This document shows positions 8,337-17,635 of a DNA stretch of 64,000 nucleotides, piece after piece. This DNA comes from Bin103 sp002238925 (GTDB lineage Bacteria > Spirochaetota > Spirochaetia > SZUA-6 > Bin103), in assembly GCA_965208065.1 (NCBI GenBank), contig OZ242313.1, forward strand, positions 1,860,001-1,924,000, in the 5' to 3' direction. Numbering within the stretch: the stretch's first letter is position 1; each line of letters opens with the position of its first letter. The notes beneath the pieces are model-generated. The model ran no database searches, was not told where the DNA came from, and saw nothing but the letters and a program-made list of their open reading frames with translations. Made by a program: the position numbers and the translations under genes.

Positions 8337-9256
8337 CCATATGTCCTTGTATCAAGACCGTTTTCTGTCTCGACGAGGCGACGAGGAGCCATGCGCGCCG
8401 ATTTCCCCGGCGTGCTCCGGTAGGTGTGCTGGGTGAGGGGCGCGGTCCGAGAAGGAACGCCCCGTTGCCTTTGGGCAATCCTTCCACCGGCATCGCCTGT
8501 CACTACCGCCACCAACGCCACACCAAAGGCGGTCCGTCGAGAACCTCATACTACTCGAAACCTACTGCCGCGATGCAAGGCGAACAAGCTCTGACCTTCA
8601 GGCCCTCGCGCACATACCCGGGCGGGACCTCGCGCTCAAGTTCCTCCGCGTGCACATGTCGGCCCTCGCCTGGGCGTGTATTCCTGCACCGCCGGCGATA
8701 GCCGGCAGACCAAGCCGTTCTCAGTTACCTCATGCAGCACACCACCCGGATGCACGGCACAATTTCTATTTCGTCCCGCGGCGCCACGCTCCCCAAACTC
8801 AGTCTCACCGGCATTCTACCGACAACGATCAACGGTGCCAGTTGGTGGATCCGCGCCGGGGTCATTGTGACCACGACACGGTGAAGCCGGACATCTTCGG
8901 CTGCGCGAAACGGCCCCGGAGGTTGGTGAATGAGGAAGCGGTCACAGGCTGGGAGCGGGAGTGGAGGCTCCGGGGCGCTCTCCATGGCGTGCGCCAGGGA
9001 GCTGCTCGACGGCGGTCCCCCCAGATTCCCCACGTATGCAGACGTGGGCGGCGGCTCGGTGTCTGTACCCCGAAATTCGTCATCTGTTAGCCAACACCAA
9101 CTTGCACTATCCTACCCATATAGACAGTGCTGACTTCCTGCAGCGGATGGCTGCCGGGGCGTAGCGGGAAAAGACCACCGGATGCGTGGCGGCTACGACC
9201 GGAGCAACGACCTAAGCGGGCCTGCAACGCTCCCTGGTCCGTAGCGTCAGTTTGAA
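8337..9256. other. Gene-poor stretch of about 900 bases
   Basis: Several overlapping frames exist on both strands (for example 8650-9090 plus, 8725-9033 minus). None has a recognisable domain, ribosome site or consistent composition. Fragments such as a minus-strand ELEREVPPGYVREG near 8600-8700 look like debris of an older gene. I see no functional gene here. Confidence 0.35.
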
Positions 9257-9775
9257 TCAAGCACCTGTGATTCGCTGTAACACGTAGTGGCAGGGGCCGG
9301 GCTCATCGGCCTGTTCAAGCCAGAAGAGGCAAACTTCGTGTTGCGACGTTCTGGTTCCCACGAATCGCCCACGAAAGGGACACCCAGAACCTGAACAGCC
9401 GGAGAACATGAACTGTAATTCGCCATCGTCTACGCTCCAGCTCCCGGCTGGTAGCCCTCCAACCGGCCAAGTTACCCGTCCATTCGACGCGAACGATGCG
9501 ATCGCCGCTGCGTCAGGCCAATCGTCCCATCCGATGAATCGCCACGACGATCCAGCTATGTGTGATCGCTGTAACGGCACACCGTCGTTGACTTCCTGTT
9601 CGGTTGGGCGATCACCCACGGCGACCGTCTGCTCGCCGATTCGTTCTGTCGCCTCGTCGACCTGCTTCTGCGAGATGTCGCAGGTGGTGAATACCAGCAA
9701 CATCCCCACTAAGTGCATCAGCACCCCTGCGAATCGGATGACACCCATCGCCTGTGCCGGCAAGCCTAACCGCAT
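9257..9775 (-). CDS. Hypothetical protein with N-terminal membrane segment
   Basis: Starting at ATG 9775, the product has about 172 residues. A hydrophobic stretch (VIRFAGVLMHLVGMLLVFTT, about 11-31) looks like a signal or membrane anchor. A charged linker follows, then a globular part rich in Trp, Gly and Cys (SWRFIGWDDWPDAAAIA, FMFSGCSGSGCPFRG). The ending RFVGTRTSQHEVCLFWLEQ resembles small secreted beta-rich proteins. The open frame continues upstream to 10195, but that extension looks non-coding. No family was recognised. Its neighbours are remnants, so it could itself be a relic. Confidence 0.45.
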   Translation of the reverse strand: MRLGLPAQAMGVIRFAGVLMHLVGMLLVFTTCDISQKQVDEATERIGEQTVAVGDRPTEQEVNDGVPLQRSHIAGSSWRFIGWDDWPDAAAIASFASNGRVTWPVGGLPAGSWSVDDGELQFMFSGCSGSGCPFRGRFVGTRTSQHEVCLFWLEQADEPGPCHYVLQRITGA

Positions 9776-10075
9776 TCCAAACTGATGCACAACCCCCTGG
9801 TCGATGATGCTGATGTCGTTGGCGGCGGCGTCAGTCCTTTGGCCCGAGCAAAGCCCGCGTAGCACGGCACCAAACGCACGATGTGAACGGTGTTGGGGAG
9901 CCGCGGCCAAGGCGGGAGTGGAGGCCGGACCGGACGTGACGCTTTCGACCGGGGTGCGGACTGGTGGCGTGGCTTGGTATCGAGCTTGCAGGTGCGGCGA
10001 GGAGGCACTACCCGGCGCCTGGTACGAGATCAAGCGGACGTGCCTGCTTTGGGCGCGACGGCGTAGAATGATTTC

Positions 10076-10382
10076 ATGGGGAACGACACCATAGACATCA
10101 ATCACGACATCAACTGCGACGGACCCAAGTATGGCGGCCGCGGCCCTCCGTACTATGTTCGGCGGTTCGTCCCACTGACCCCACCAGGAGGGCAACTACT
10201 ACGTCCAGGTGACGGTTGAGCCGGATACAACGTGCGGCACCTGCAAACAACCCATCCCTGCGGGCACCGCATGTACTTCGGTCTACCTCGCGAGAAACCG
10301 GAAGGATACGCTGCTCGGACACCGCTGTCTCGGCGAGTGCACCGAGAGGCAATTGCGCTGTAGCGGATTTCGGGGCCGTTGA
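10076..10382 (+). pseudogene. Small zinc-ribbon-like protein gene, apparently frameshifted
   Basis: ATG 10076 opens MGNDTIDINHDINCDGPKYG and closes at TGA 10217. A second frame after a stop at 10176 reads EGNYYVQVTVEPDTTCGTCK, then PIPAGTACTSVYLARN and LLGHRCLGECTERQ, ending at TGA 10380. CGTCK...C...HRC...C is a plausible treble-clef or zinc-ribbon arrangement. The two halves could be one gene broken by an indel near 10165-10190. Its last ~12 codons run into the second copy of the repeat element, so its true 3' end was replaced. Confidence 0.4.
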
Positions 10383-10514
10383 GAGGTCGGTCATGTCCGA
10401 CCGCACGCGGGCAGGATGTTGGCGGCGTCGCTGGGCGCTCGCCCGGTGACCAGGACCGCCACATCGAGTGTGTTGAATCAGGTCCGCGAGGCGAAATCAG
10501 GCCCCATCCACCGC
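10345..10514. repeat. Repeat element copy 2 with hairpin
   Basis: This is the second copy of the element at 6751-6913, with a handful of substitutions. The inverted repeat GGTCGG-TCATGT-CCGACC is retained. Unlike copy 1, about 190 bases separate it from the shared transposase block, so copy 1 appears to carry an internal deletion relative to this copy. Confidence 0.75.
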
Positions 10515-10591
10515 TCTAATCACAGCTCAGGACAGACCGGTCTCGCTGAGGAGCCGAATGGGATTGGTTTCTGGTAGCGACGGTCGCCCGG

Positions 10592-10975
10592 TCAGGCGGG
10601 TCTGACCAGACTTCGCAGGTTCTCGGGTTGGCCGGCCCGGATTCGTCCCAGGGCCATCGCCAGCATGATCGTCAGCGCCATGCTGATGCGCAGCTGCATC
10701 TTCGCCAGCCCGCGGATGCCCGGTCGCTCGAACCCGAAGCCGCCAGCCAAGCGGCTGTTGACCCGCTCCACCGCGACGCGCTGGTCGTAGAATTCCTGCC
10801 ACCGGTAGCTGGACCGCGCCACCGGCGTGAACACGCGCCGATCCTCCGCCAGCAGGATGCGCACCGCGTCGCTCACCGGGCACCGATCCATGCCCTTGCA
10901 GGTGATCCCCGAGTAGCGCGCCGGGCAGCGATACTTGAGCGTCTCGCGATCCTGCTCGAAGCCGCCGTAGGCCAT
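10592..10975 (-). pseudogene. DDE-type transposase, C-terminal fragment, copy 2
   Basis: The frame reads MAYGGFEQDRETLKYRCPAR, a Cys-rich block (GITCKGMDRCPV), FTPVARSSYRWQEFYDQR, VAVERVNSRLAGGFGFERPG and LAKMQLRISMALTIMLAMAL. This is the C-terminal third of a DDE-fold transposase: the family's GxEKDRxTLKYRCP block followed by the VER.NSRL helix. The N-terminal half with the catalytic acids is absent. It is a better-preserved relative of the fragment at 6881-7162. No terminal inverted repeats were identified. Confidence 0.75.
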
Positions 10976-10982
10976 GCGGTGC

Positions 10983-11345
10983 AGCTCACCGGTCTGAGTT
11001 GCAATGTATCATCGGGCGCTTTCACCGGTGCTCCCGGTGGTTTCGGGGGATTCCGCGGGATGTGGGGCAAGAAATCCCTCCCCCTGCTTTCCGATCGCCC
11101 GCATCGCACTTGCAGCCAGCGCAATTGCCTCGGTCACGGGGTAAAGAAAATCAGACAAGGAAAAAACCCACGCTCTCGCGGTCGGAACGGCTCGGCGTCG
11201 TTGCGCAGCGCCTCGTTGTCCTCCGACTGGTGCTCCTCGCCCCTGCCTCCGCTATCTCATTGCCGGAATTGCACTTACCGACAGCGCGATTTTCTCCCGC
11301 CGTCGTCGTCGGTCTCGTGGGCAGCTTCGTTATTTCCGCCGCCGG
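10983..11345. other. Intergenic stretch after the transposase remnant
   Basis: About 360 bases with mixed composition, downstream (3') of the minus-strand sbcC. No gene, tRNA or strong terminator was recognised. Confidence 0.3.
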
Positions 11346-14300
11346 TCAGTCGAGGAGGCCGCTCAGGGCGGATGAGCCGGCGTCTGTTTCGCCGAGCCGC
11401 CGGCGCTGGGCGTCGGTGAGCCATTCGACGCGGCTGCCGGCGGCGGTGCGGGTGACCGCGGCCACGTCGGGCACCTGCTCGGCGACCGCCTGCACGTGCG
11501 AGATCAGCACTACCATGCGCCCACTGGCGGCTACCTGCCCCAACGCCTCGATGGCGGCATCCAGGTTGCTGCGGTCCAGTGAACCGAACCCTTCGTCCAG
11601 GAACAGCGCCTCCAGACGGCCGCCACTGCGCGCCATCATCTCCACCATGCCCATGGCCAGGGCCAGCGACGCGATGAACTGCTCGCCGCCCGACAGACTC
11701 GCCGGCGAGCGCGGCTGCCCGGAGTCGCGGTCGAGCACCTGCCAGCGGTGGGTCTCGTTGGCGGGCTCCACGAATGCGTAACGTCCGTTGCTGATCTGTT
11801 CCAGGGTACGAGAGGCGTGCACCAGCAGGTTGCGCGAGCGGCGCAGGGTGAGCCACTTCAGAAACGCCCCTTCCTTGAGCGCGGTAGCGAGATCCGCCAG
11901 CGCCCGTTCGCGATCCTCCACCTCGCCGAGCAGCTCGCGCAGCGCCGCCACATGGTCCACTTTGGCGGCAAATGCCGCCGCGGCAGTGCGCGCGGTGCGG
12001 GCGGCGTAGCGGGCGCTCTCGGCGGCCGCCCGCGCGCTGTTGACGACCGCCGCATGGCCGTCCACCGGCGATCCGATGCGCCGGGCGATCTCTGTGAGGG
12101 TTGCCTCCGCGGTGCGCCGGTCCGTCGCGGCGCGTGCGGCACGTTCGGCTGCACCCTTTACCAGTTGATTGGTGATCGAGGTCAGCAGGGTGATATGGGC
12201 CGCCACCGCGCGCGGGTCGGGGGCGGCGAGCGCGTCCGGCAGGTCCACCTCCCCGGCAAGATCGCCGGCGCTGCGCGCCAGGAGGTCGCGCTGCCGGTTG
12301 AGGGCGCGCAGGGTTGCACCGAGCGGTTGTTCGACCTCGGTCACGCGCCGTTGGGCGAGCGCGGCGGTTTCTTGCGCGACCGCGCGTGACGCCTGCCCGA
12401 GGCGGGCGCGGTCGTGCGCCCGGCCGGCCAGCACCCGCTCGCGCCGCTGTGCCGCGGCCACACAATGCTCCACGGCGACCGGATCCAGGTCCGCGTGCCC
12501 GGCACCGGACGGCAGTGCCGGCCGGTAGGGTTCCGGAATGCTCGCCACGGCCTGGCGCAGGCGCGCATCGGCGCCGGCCGCGGCCTGTTCGGCTGCGGCC
12601 TGGTGTGCGTCGGCGCCGGCCGCGGTCTGTGCCATGGTGCGCGCTTCCTGCTCCCGTTGCGCCGCCGCGTGGTGCAGGGAAGCGAGCGTCCTGCTGTGCT
12701 CGTCGACCGCGCGCGCCGCCGTAGCCGCGTGCGCCTCTACCGTCGCCAACAGACGGGTTGCAGGCGGCAGCGGTGCAGCCGGTGTGCCGGCGGGGTCGCG
12801 GTCGGCGAGCATTGCGAGTGTATCCGCGGCGCCAAGTGGCGGTTCGACGGTGCCGGCGGCAGACCGCGCGGCACTCGCCGCCGCGGGGGTGGCGAGCCAC
12901 GTCGCGAGGCGTTGCCGCAGTTCGGCGCGAGCCTGGGCGGCGGCTTCGAGCCGGCCCTGCAACTGCTCGGTGGCGTCCGCGACCGCGCGCTCGGCGAGTT
13001 GCGTCCGGGTGGCATGCTCGGTGCGCGCGGCGTGTGCCTCGCTCGCAGCGTGTTCCGCCGCGCGCGCCGCCGCGGTAGCCTGGTCCAGGTCGAGGCTGAC
13101 CGGTCGCTGCCAGTCCGGCGCCAGCAATGCGCGGCAGACCGGACACTCGTCGCCGGGGTGCAGGGGAGCGGCCGCCACCGCCGCCGACCGCGAACGTTGC
13201 GCTGCCTCGCGGTGTTCGCGGGCACGCGCTTCGGCCTGACCGAGGCGCCTGGATTCCGCGTCGGATGCCTGCAGCCGCTCGGCAGCCGCGCCGCGAAGCA
13301 GCTCGCGGCGGGTCAGTTCGCCCTGGGCGGTCTGCACCACCTGCGCGGCTTGTTGCGCGGCGGTGTAGCGCTCGCCAAGTTGCTCGCGCTGCTGCTCCGC
13401 GGCCTGCCGTTCCTGCTCCAGCTGCCGCTCGCGCGCCTGCCCGGTAACCAGTTGTGCCTGCGCCTGCCGTGCCGCACGGTCGGCCTGCGCGGCGGCGCTC
13501 CGCGCTTGTTGCGCGGCTGTCCGCCGCTCGCGCGCCTGCCCGTAGGCCTGCGTCGCGTCCCTGGCAAGTGCCGGGATGCCGGCAAGGGTCGTCAGCGCGC
13601 CGGTCACCTCGGCGGCAGAGGGTCCGTCGTCGTCGACTGGAATGGCCGCCAGTTCCTCGGCCAGCGCCGCCTGCCGTGCGCACAGCGTGGACTCCTGCTG
13701 GTTGATCTGCTCCGCCGTGGCCGCCAGCGGCGCCACCGTTGCGGTCAGCGCGGCGGCCTGAAACGCACCGAGCCGCTCGGTGGCCGCATGCGCGCGTCTG
13801 CCCTGCTCCACGGCCGCGGTGACCGTCTGCAACGCGCCGGCTGCGGCCTGCTCCGTTTCCTCCGCGCCCGCGGCAGCGTGCTCGGCTTGCTGCGCCTGTT
13901 GGTGAAGCTGCTCCAGATGGGTACGTGGATCTTCCGGATAGGCCGCCGCGGCCTGGTCGAGGCGCGCCCGCAGGGTGGCGAGTTCGCCGTGGGCGGCCGC
14001 GGCGATGCGGCCGGCCTCCTCCAGTTCGTCGGTGCGCCACACCTGGCGCAGAATGGTGCTGCGGTCGCGCGGGTCATCCTCCACCAGGAGTTGGGCGAAG
14101 CGGCCCTGCGGCAGCACCGTGGTACGCAGGAAGGCGTCCCGGTTGAGCCCGACCACCTGCTCGATGCGCTCGTTGACCGGGCGCGCCTGTTCCACCATTT
14201 CCAGCAGCGTGCCGTCGGCGGCGAAGCGGCGCAGTTGCGCGGACTGCGCCCCTATCGCACCACTGGCGCGGCGGCGCAGGGTGCGCGCCACTTCCCACTC

Positions 14301-14543
14301 TTCATCCGCGCTGCGAAAACGCAGCACCACGCGCAGCTGGCTGGCGGCGTCGTTCATCAACTCCCGGTTCAGCCCGGAGAAGGTGGCTTGCCCATACAGG
14401 GCATAGGTGATCGCTTCGATAATCGAGGATTTGCCCGCCCCGGTGTCGCCGACGATGGCGATCTGGTCGCGCCCGCGCAGGTCGATGGTAACCGGGGCGC
14501 GGAACGAGCGCAGCCCTTCGATGGTCAGTTCCAGTGGCCGCAA
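11346..14543 (-). CDS. sbcC: SbcC-type exonuclease ATPase subunit (SMC-like)
   Basis: This 1065-residue ATPase has an N-terminal P-loop VGDTGAGKSS (31-40), then long Ala/Gln/Glu/Arg-rich coiled coils. A zinc-hook motif CPVC lies near residue 467. C-terminal are the signature SLSGGEQFIASLALAMG (near 945-960) and Walker B LFLDEGFGSLD (near 977-988). Length and layout match SbcC/Rad50. With SbcD it would form a nuclease complex that opens blocked or hairpin DNA ends. Its start lies 3 bases after the sbcD stop, and it is the last gene of the NurA-HerA-SbcD-SbcC minus-strand cluster. Confidence 0.92.
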   Translation of the reverse strand: MRPLELTIEGLRSFRAPVTIDLRGRDQIAIVGDTGAGKSSIIEAITYALYGQATFSGLNRELMNDAASQLRVVLRFRSADEEWEVARTLRRRASGAIGAQSAQLRRFAADGTLLEMVEQARPVNERIEQVVGLNRDAFLRTTVLPQGRFAQLLVEDDPRDRSTILRQVWRTDELEEAGRIAAAAHGELATLRARLDQAAAAYPEDPRTHLEQLHQQAQQAEHAAAGAEETEQAAAGALQTVTAAVEQGRRAHAATERLGAFQAAALTATVAPLAATAEQINQQESTLCARQAALAEELAAIPVDDDGPSAAEVTGALTTLAGIPALARDATQAYGQARERRTAAQQARSAAAQADRAARQAQAQLVTGQARERQLEQERQAAEQQREQLGERYTAAQQAAQVVQTAQGELTRRELLRGAAAERLQASDAESRRLGQAEARAREHREAAQRSRSAAVAAAPLHPGDECPVCRALLAPDWQRPVSLDLDQATAAARAAEHAASEAHAARTEHATRTQLAERAVADATEQLQGRLEAAAQARAELRQRLATWLATPAAASAARSAAGTVEPPLGAADTLAMLADRDPAGTPAAPLPPATRLLATVEAHAATAARAVDEHSRTLASLHHAAAQREQEARTMAQTAAGADAHQAAAEQAAAGADARLRQAVASIPEPYRPALPSGAGHADLDPVAVEHCVAAAQRRERVLAGRAHDRARLGQASRAVAQETAALAQRRVTEVEQPLGATLRALNRQRDLLARSAGDLAGEVDLPDALAAPDPRAVAAHITLLTSITNQLVKGAAERAARAATDRRTAEATLTEIARRIGSPVDGHAAVVNSARAAAESARYAARTARTAAAAFAAKVDHVAALRELLGEVEDRERALADLATALKEGAFLKWLTLRRSRNLLVHASRTLEQISNGRYAFVEPANETHRWQVLDRDSGQPRSPASLSGGEQFIASLALAMGMVEMMARSGGRLEALFLDEGFGSLDRSNLDAAIEALGQVAASGRMVVLISHVQAVAEQVPDVAAVTRTAAGSRVEWLTDAQRRRLGETDAGSSALSGLLD

Positions 14544-14546
14544 CGT

Positions 14547-15797
14547 TCAGCTCCGCGCCGGCGCGGCGCCGAGCGCGCCGAGTACCTGTTGCGCGCGTCC
14601 ATGCAGCTGACCCAGTCCGAGGTCGGAACCGCCTTCGCCATCGCCGCCCTCCAGCGCCTCGGCGAGCAACTCGGCCACCATCTCATGCGGAGCGGTAACG
14701 CCGCGCGCCGCGGTGGTCCGCCACTCTCGGAACTGTTCGACCAGCGACGGTTCCTTGCTCGGTCCGGCGCTCGGGTCGATCGCCCGCGCGGCCTGACGTG
14801 CCGAGACATTGTGCAGGTCGAATACCGCACAGTGCGGTGAGGCGGCCAGCAACCGGTCGGCGAGGTCGGGAATCGGGTGTTCGGAGTGGATGCGCCCTTT
14901 CAGTATGTGATTGTCGAGCCCGCCGTTGGCAGCGCGCAGCTTGAGTTCTTCCAGGCTGCCGTTGAGTTCGACCAGCGGGCGCCCGGTTGCGATTTCCCGT
15001 TCGGTGACCTGGACGTCGTTGCCGATGGAGACCAGCACCACCTGCTTGCGCTGTACCCGTTCGCCGTAATCGAGCGGCACCAGAGAGCCGGCGTAGCGCC
15101 CAATGGCGGCGCCGCCGGGCAGCAGTTGCGGATCGTGAATGTGCCCGAACGCGCAGTACAGCGCGCGCTCCAGCCCGCCGAGGTGGGTGGCGTAGTCCTC
15201 GCCCACGGTCAGGCGGCGCTCGGAGCGGCCCGGCCGGGCGCCGTGTACATGCAGGTGGGCGGCATACAGCACGATGCCGCGCGCGCCCGCCGTGCGCTGC
15301 GCCTCGGCGAGCAACTGGTCGTTGATCGACCGGATTGCGTCGGCGTAGGTGCCGCCGGCCGTGTGCGGGTCGGAGCTGGCCAGGTCGGCCGCGCCGGCGG
15401 GCGAGATGAACGGCACGCACGCCAGCGCCACCGGCTGCGGCGCCAACTCCGCGAACGCGAGCACGCGCGGCTCGCTCACCATCCACAACCGGCGCGGGCG
15501 GACGGCGCCTGCCAGGCGGTCGATAACCCGGAACAGGGCGCGCGAGTCGTGGTTGCCGCACACCACTACCGTGGGCGCGATTTCGGCAAGGCGGCCAAGC
15601 GCCTGCACGCCGACCTCCAGCGCCTCGTACGCCGGGCGCGAGGCGTCGAACAGGTCGCCGGCGTGCACGATCAGGTCCGGTTGCTCGGCGCGCGCCACCT
15701 CCAGCACGGCGCGCACCGCCGCTACCTGATCGGGCAGCCGGTCGTGCCGTCCGAGTCGAGCGCCAAGGTGCCAATCGGCGGTGTGCAGCAGCTTCAC
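14547..15797 (-). CDS. sbcD: SbcD-type exonuclease (Mre11 family)
   Basis: The 416-residue metallophosphoesterase starts at GTG 15797, overlapping the stop of the HerA-type gene (GTGA). The binuclear metal site motifs are all present in order: LLHTADWHLG (3-12), IVHAGDLFD, VVVCGNHDS, LYAAHLHVHG and FGHIHDPQ. It would be the manganese-dependent nuclease subunit working with SbcC. The C-terminal ~130 residues form the usual capping and SbcC-interaction region. A longer open frame upstream of 15797 is only the shadow of the overlapping ATPase gene. Confidence 0.92.
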   Translation of the reverse strand: MKLLHTADWHLGARLGRHDRLPDQVAAVRAVLEVARAEQPDLIVHAGDLFDASRPAYEALEVGVQALGRLAEIAPTVVVCGNHDSRALFRVIDRLAGAVRPRRLWMVSEPRVLAFAELAPQPVALACVPFISPAGAADLASSDPHTAGGTYADAIRSINDQLLAEAQRTAGARGIVLYAAHLHVHGARPGRSERRLTVGEDYATHLGGLERALYCAFGHIHDPQLLPGGAAIGRYAGSLVPLDYGERVQRKQVVLVSIGNDVQVTEREIATGRPLVELNGSLEELKLRAANGGLDNHILKGRIHSEHPIPDLADRLLAASPHCAVFDLHNVSARQAARAIDPSAGPSKEPSLVEQFREWRTTAARGVTAPHEMVAELLAEALEGGDGEGGSDLGLGQLHGRAQQVLGALGAAPARS

Positions 15798-17617
15798 AGC
15801 TCGAACCGCGGTCCGCCGAGCGCTGCGAGGTTGCGCTCGACCTGGCGCACCTGCTGCTGCTGCGCGGCGCTGTCCGGCGCCGCTTCGTCGGGGTTGGTGG
15901 CAAACGGCGGGAACGGAAACCGGATCGGGATCGGCTCCGGCACGATGGGTTGCGACGCCACCATGGTGCCCGGCATGAAGCGGGTGGCGCGCTCGCGCAG
16001 CGCCGGGGTGAGGAAGCGGTATGCCTCGGACTCGCTGGCGTCGAGCCGCCCGGCCACCTTCAGGGCGGCGTTGCGCGGCAGCGCCTGGGCCACCGCGGAG
16101 GCCGCCTGCTGCGCACCGATCAGCAGCACGCCGAGCGAGCGCCCGCGTTCGGCGATGTCGATGAGCAGTTCCTTGAGCGGCGAGAATCCTTGCGCCGGCG
16201 CGTACTTGTTGAGTTCGTCGAGCACCACGAAGCGCAGCGGCAGGCGTCCGGTGCCCTGCTTTTCGCGCCACACGCGGTCGAGCAGGGCGCCCACCACGAA
16301 GCGCTGCGCGTCGTCGTGCAGGCGCGAGATGTCCACCACGTGCAGCCGCGCGTTGGCCAGCGACAGCGGCGCCAGGCCGCAGCCGATCAGCGGCCCGAGG
16401 TGGCGGCGCAGGCGCAGCAGCCGGCGCAGGAACGCCTGCCGGGTACCGCCCTGGGTGCGTCCGAACCAGGCGTTGAGGAGCGATTCGTCTTCTTGCGCGG
16501 CGATATCCTCCAGCAGGTCGATCAGGTCGCCGAACTCGCGTATTAGATGGCCGGCGCCGAGCGGCACCTCCTCCGGTTCCCGGTCCGCCAGCCGGTCCGG
16601 GTTGTAGCCAGTGTTGGGCGCGGCCTGGTCGGCAATCACCACCGCGCCGGTAGCGTCTCCCTGCAGCCGCCGCAGCCGGCGCAGGAGCTGGATGCGCACT
16701 TGCTGCTCGACAAATCCCACCTGGGTGGCGCGCTCGTCCTCGGAGGTAAAGCAGAACTGCAGCAACTGGTCGCGGATGAACTGTTCCGGCGTCCATCCGT
16801 AGGGATCGACGTCGCCGGTGGCGCGCGACTGCACTTCCGGGGTCAGGTTGCCCTCGGTGCCGGCGCCGCGCGGGGCATACAGCCGCACCGAACGGAACGG
16901 TCCGGGCTCCGGTACCCCGAGCGCCCGCCACTGGTCGTGCTGCTCCGGCTTGCTGGCGAACTCGCGGTTGGGACGGTCCAGGTGCAGCAGATCCTCGCCC
17001 TTGGTGTTGAACACCAGCGCGCGCACGCTTTCGCGCTCGGCGCGGCCGCCGAGCAGGTCCATGCCGCCCTCGGTCTCCAGCAACTGGTAGAGCAGGAACA
17101 GGGCGTAGGAGGTCTTGGTGGCGACGCCGGAGATGCCGGAAATCGACACGTGGCCCCCCGAGCGTCCATCCACGAAGCGCATGTCGGCATACACCGGCGC
17201 GCCGCCCAGGTCGAGGCCCAGCGGCAGCTTGCCGCGCGTCATCTCGTCTTCGAACAGGGCAACCGCGCGGTGTCGGCCGGCGGCGCGGGCCGCCACTGCT
17301 CCGGCGTGGGGAGCGAGAAACAGCTCCGGCACCACGCGCAGCACGCGCACCTCGGCGCGCCGCACCAGCTCCGCCGGCAGGGTGCGGTCGATTACCCGCC
17401 CGGTGTCGGAGGGCAGCTCGGCCCCTTCGAACCGCGACAGCAACTCGGTCACGATCCCGTAGTGGGTCACGGTGCGTTGGTCCGGCAGCTCGGTGGTCAC
17501 CGCTACCAACTCGTCGAGCTGGATTACGGTGGCGGCGTCGAGCACGACGTGGAAGGTGCGCGAGTTGCTGTCCACCGACCCGTCCACCAGCCCGATCCGC
17601 ATCAGGTCATCGTTCAT
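15794..17617 (-). CDS. herA: HerA-like ATPase/helicase (DUF87 type)
   Basis: The 607-residue protein has an N-terminal beta-barrel-like domain, then GHVSISGISGVATKTS (155-170) as an atypical P-loop in which the Gly before the Lys is Thr. Walker B RFVVLDELNKYAP is near 461-473, followed by RGRSLGVLLIGAQQAASAV as sensor region and an arginine-containing end. HerA forms hexameric DNA translocases that work with NurA and Mre11-Rad50 in DNA end resection. Here nurA is immediately upstream and sbcD overlaps downstream. I recall the ATKTS-type loop as normal for a bacterial subgroup, so the protein is probably active. Confidence 0.82.
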   Translation of the reverse strand: MNDDLMRIGLVDGSVDSNSRTFHVVLDAATVIQLDELVAVTTELPDQRTVTHYGIVTELLSRFEGAELPSDTGRVIDRTLPAELVRRAEVRVLRVVPELFLAPHAGAVAARAAGRHRAVALFEDEMTRGKLPLGLDLGGAPVYADMRFVDGRSGGHVSISGISGVATKTSYALFLLYQLLETEGGMDLLGGRAERESVRALVFNTKGEDLLHLDRPNREFASKPEQHDQWRALGVPEPGPFRSVRLYAPRGAGTEGNLTPEVQSRATGDVDPYGWTPEQFIRDQLLQFCFTSEDERATQVGFVEQQVRIQLLRRLRRLQGDATGAVVIADQAAPNTGYNPDRLADREPEEVPLGAGHLIREFGDLIDLLEDIAAQEDESLLNAWFGRTQGGTRQAFLRRLLRLRRHLGPLIGCGLAPLSLANARLHVVDISRLHDDAQRFVVGALLDRVWREKQGTGRLPLRFVVLDELNKYAPAQGFSPLKELLIDIAERGRSLGVLLIGAQQAASAVAQALPRNAALKVAGRLDASESEAYRFLTPALRERATRFMPGTMVASQPIVPEPIPIRFPFPPFATNPDEAAPDSAAQQQQVRQVERNLAALGGPRFEL

Positions 17618-17635
17618 TCAGGCACTCGGAGTCCA

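Noticed and set aside
8650..9090. 146-codon plus-strand frame and overlapping minus frames
   Set aside because: Composition and translation are unlike any family, there is no ribosome site, and competing frames overlap on both strands.
9776..10195. Upstream extension of the 9257-9775 hypothetical gene
   Set aside because: The extension is rich in Ala/Pro/Arg without structure, overlaps a better plus-strand Cys-rich frame, and an internal ATG with a membrane segment fits better.
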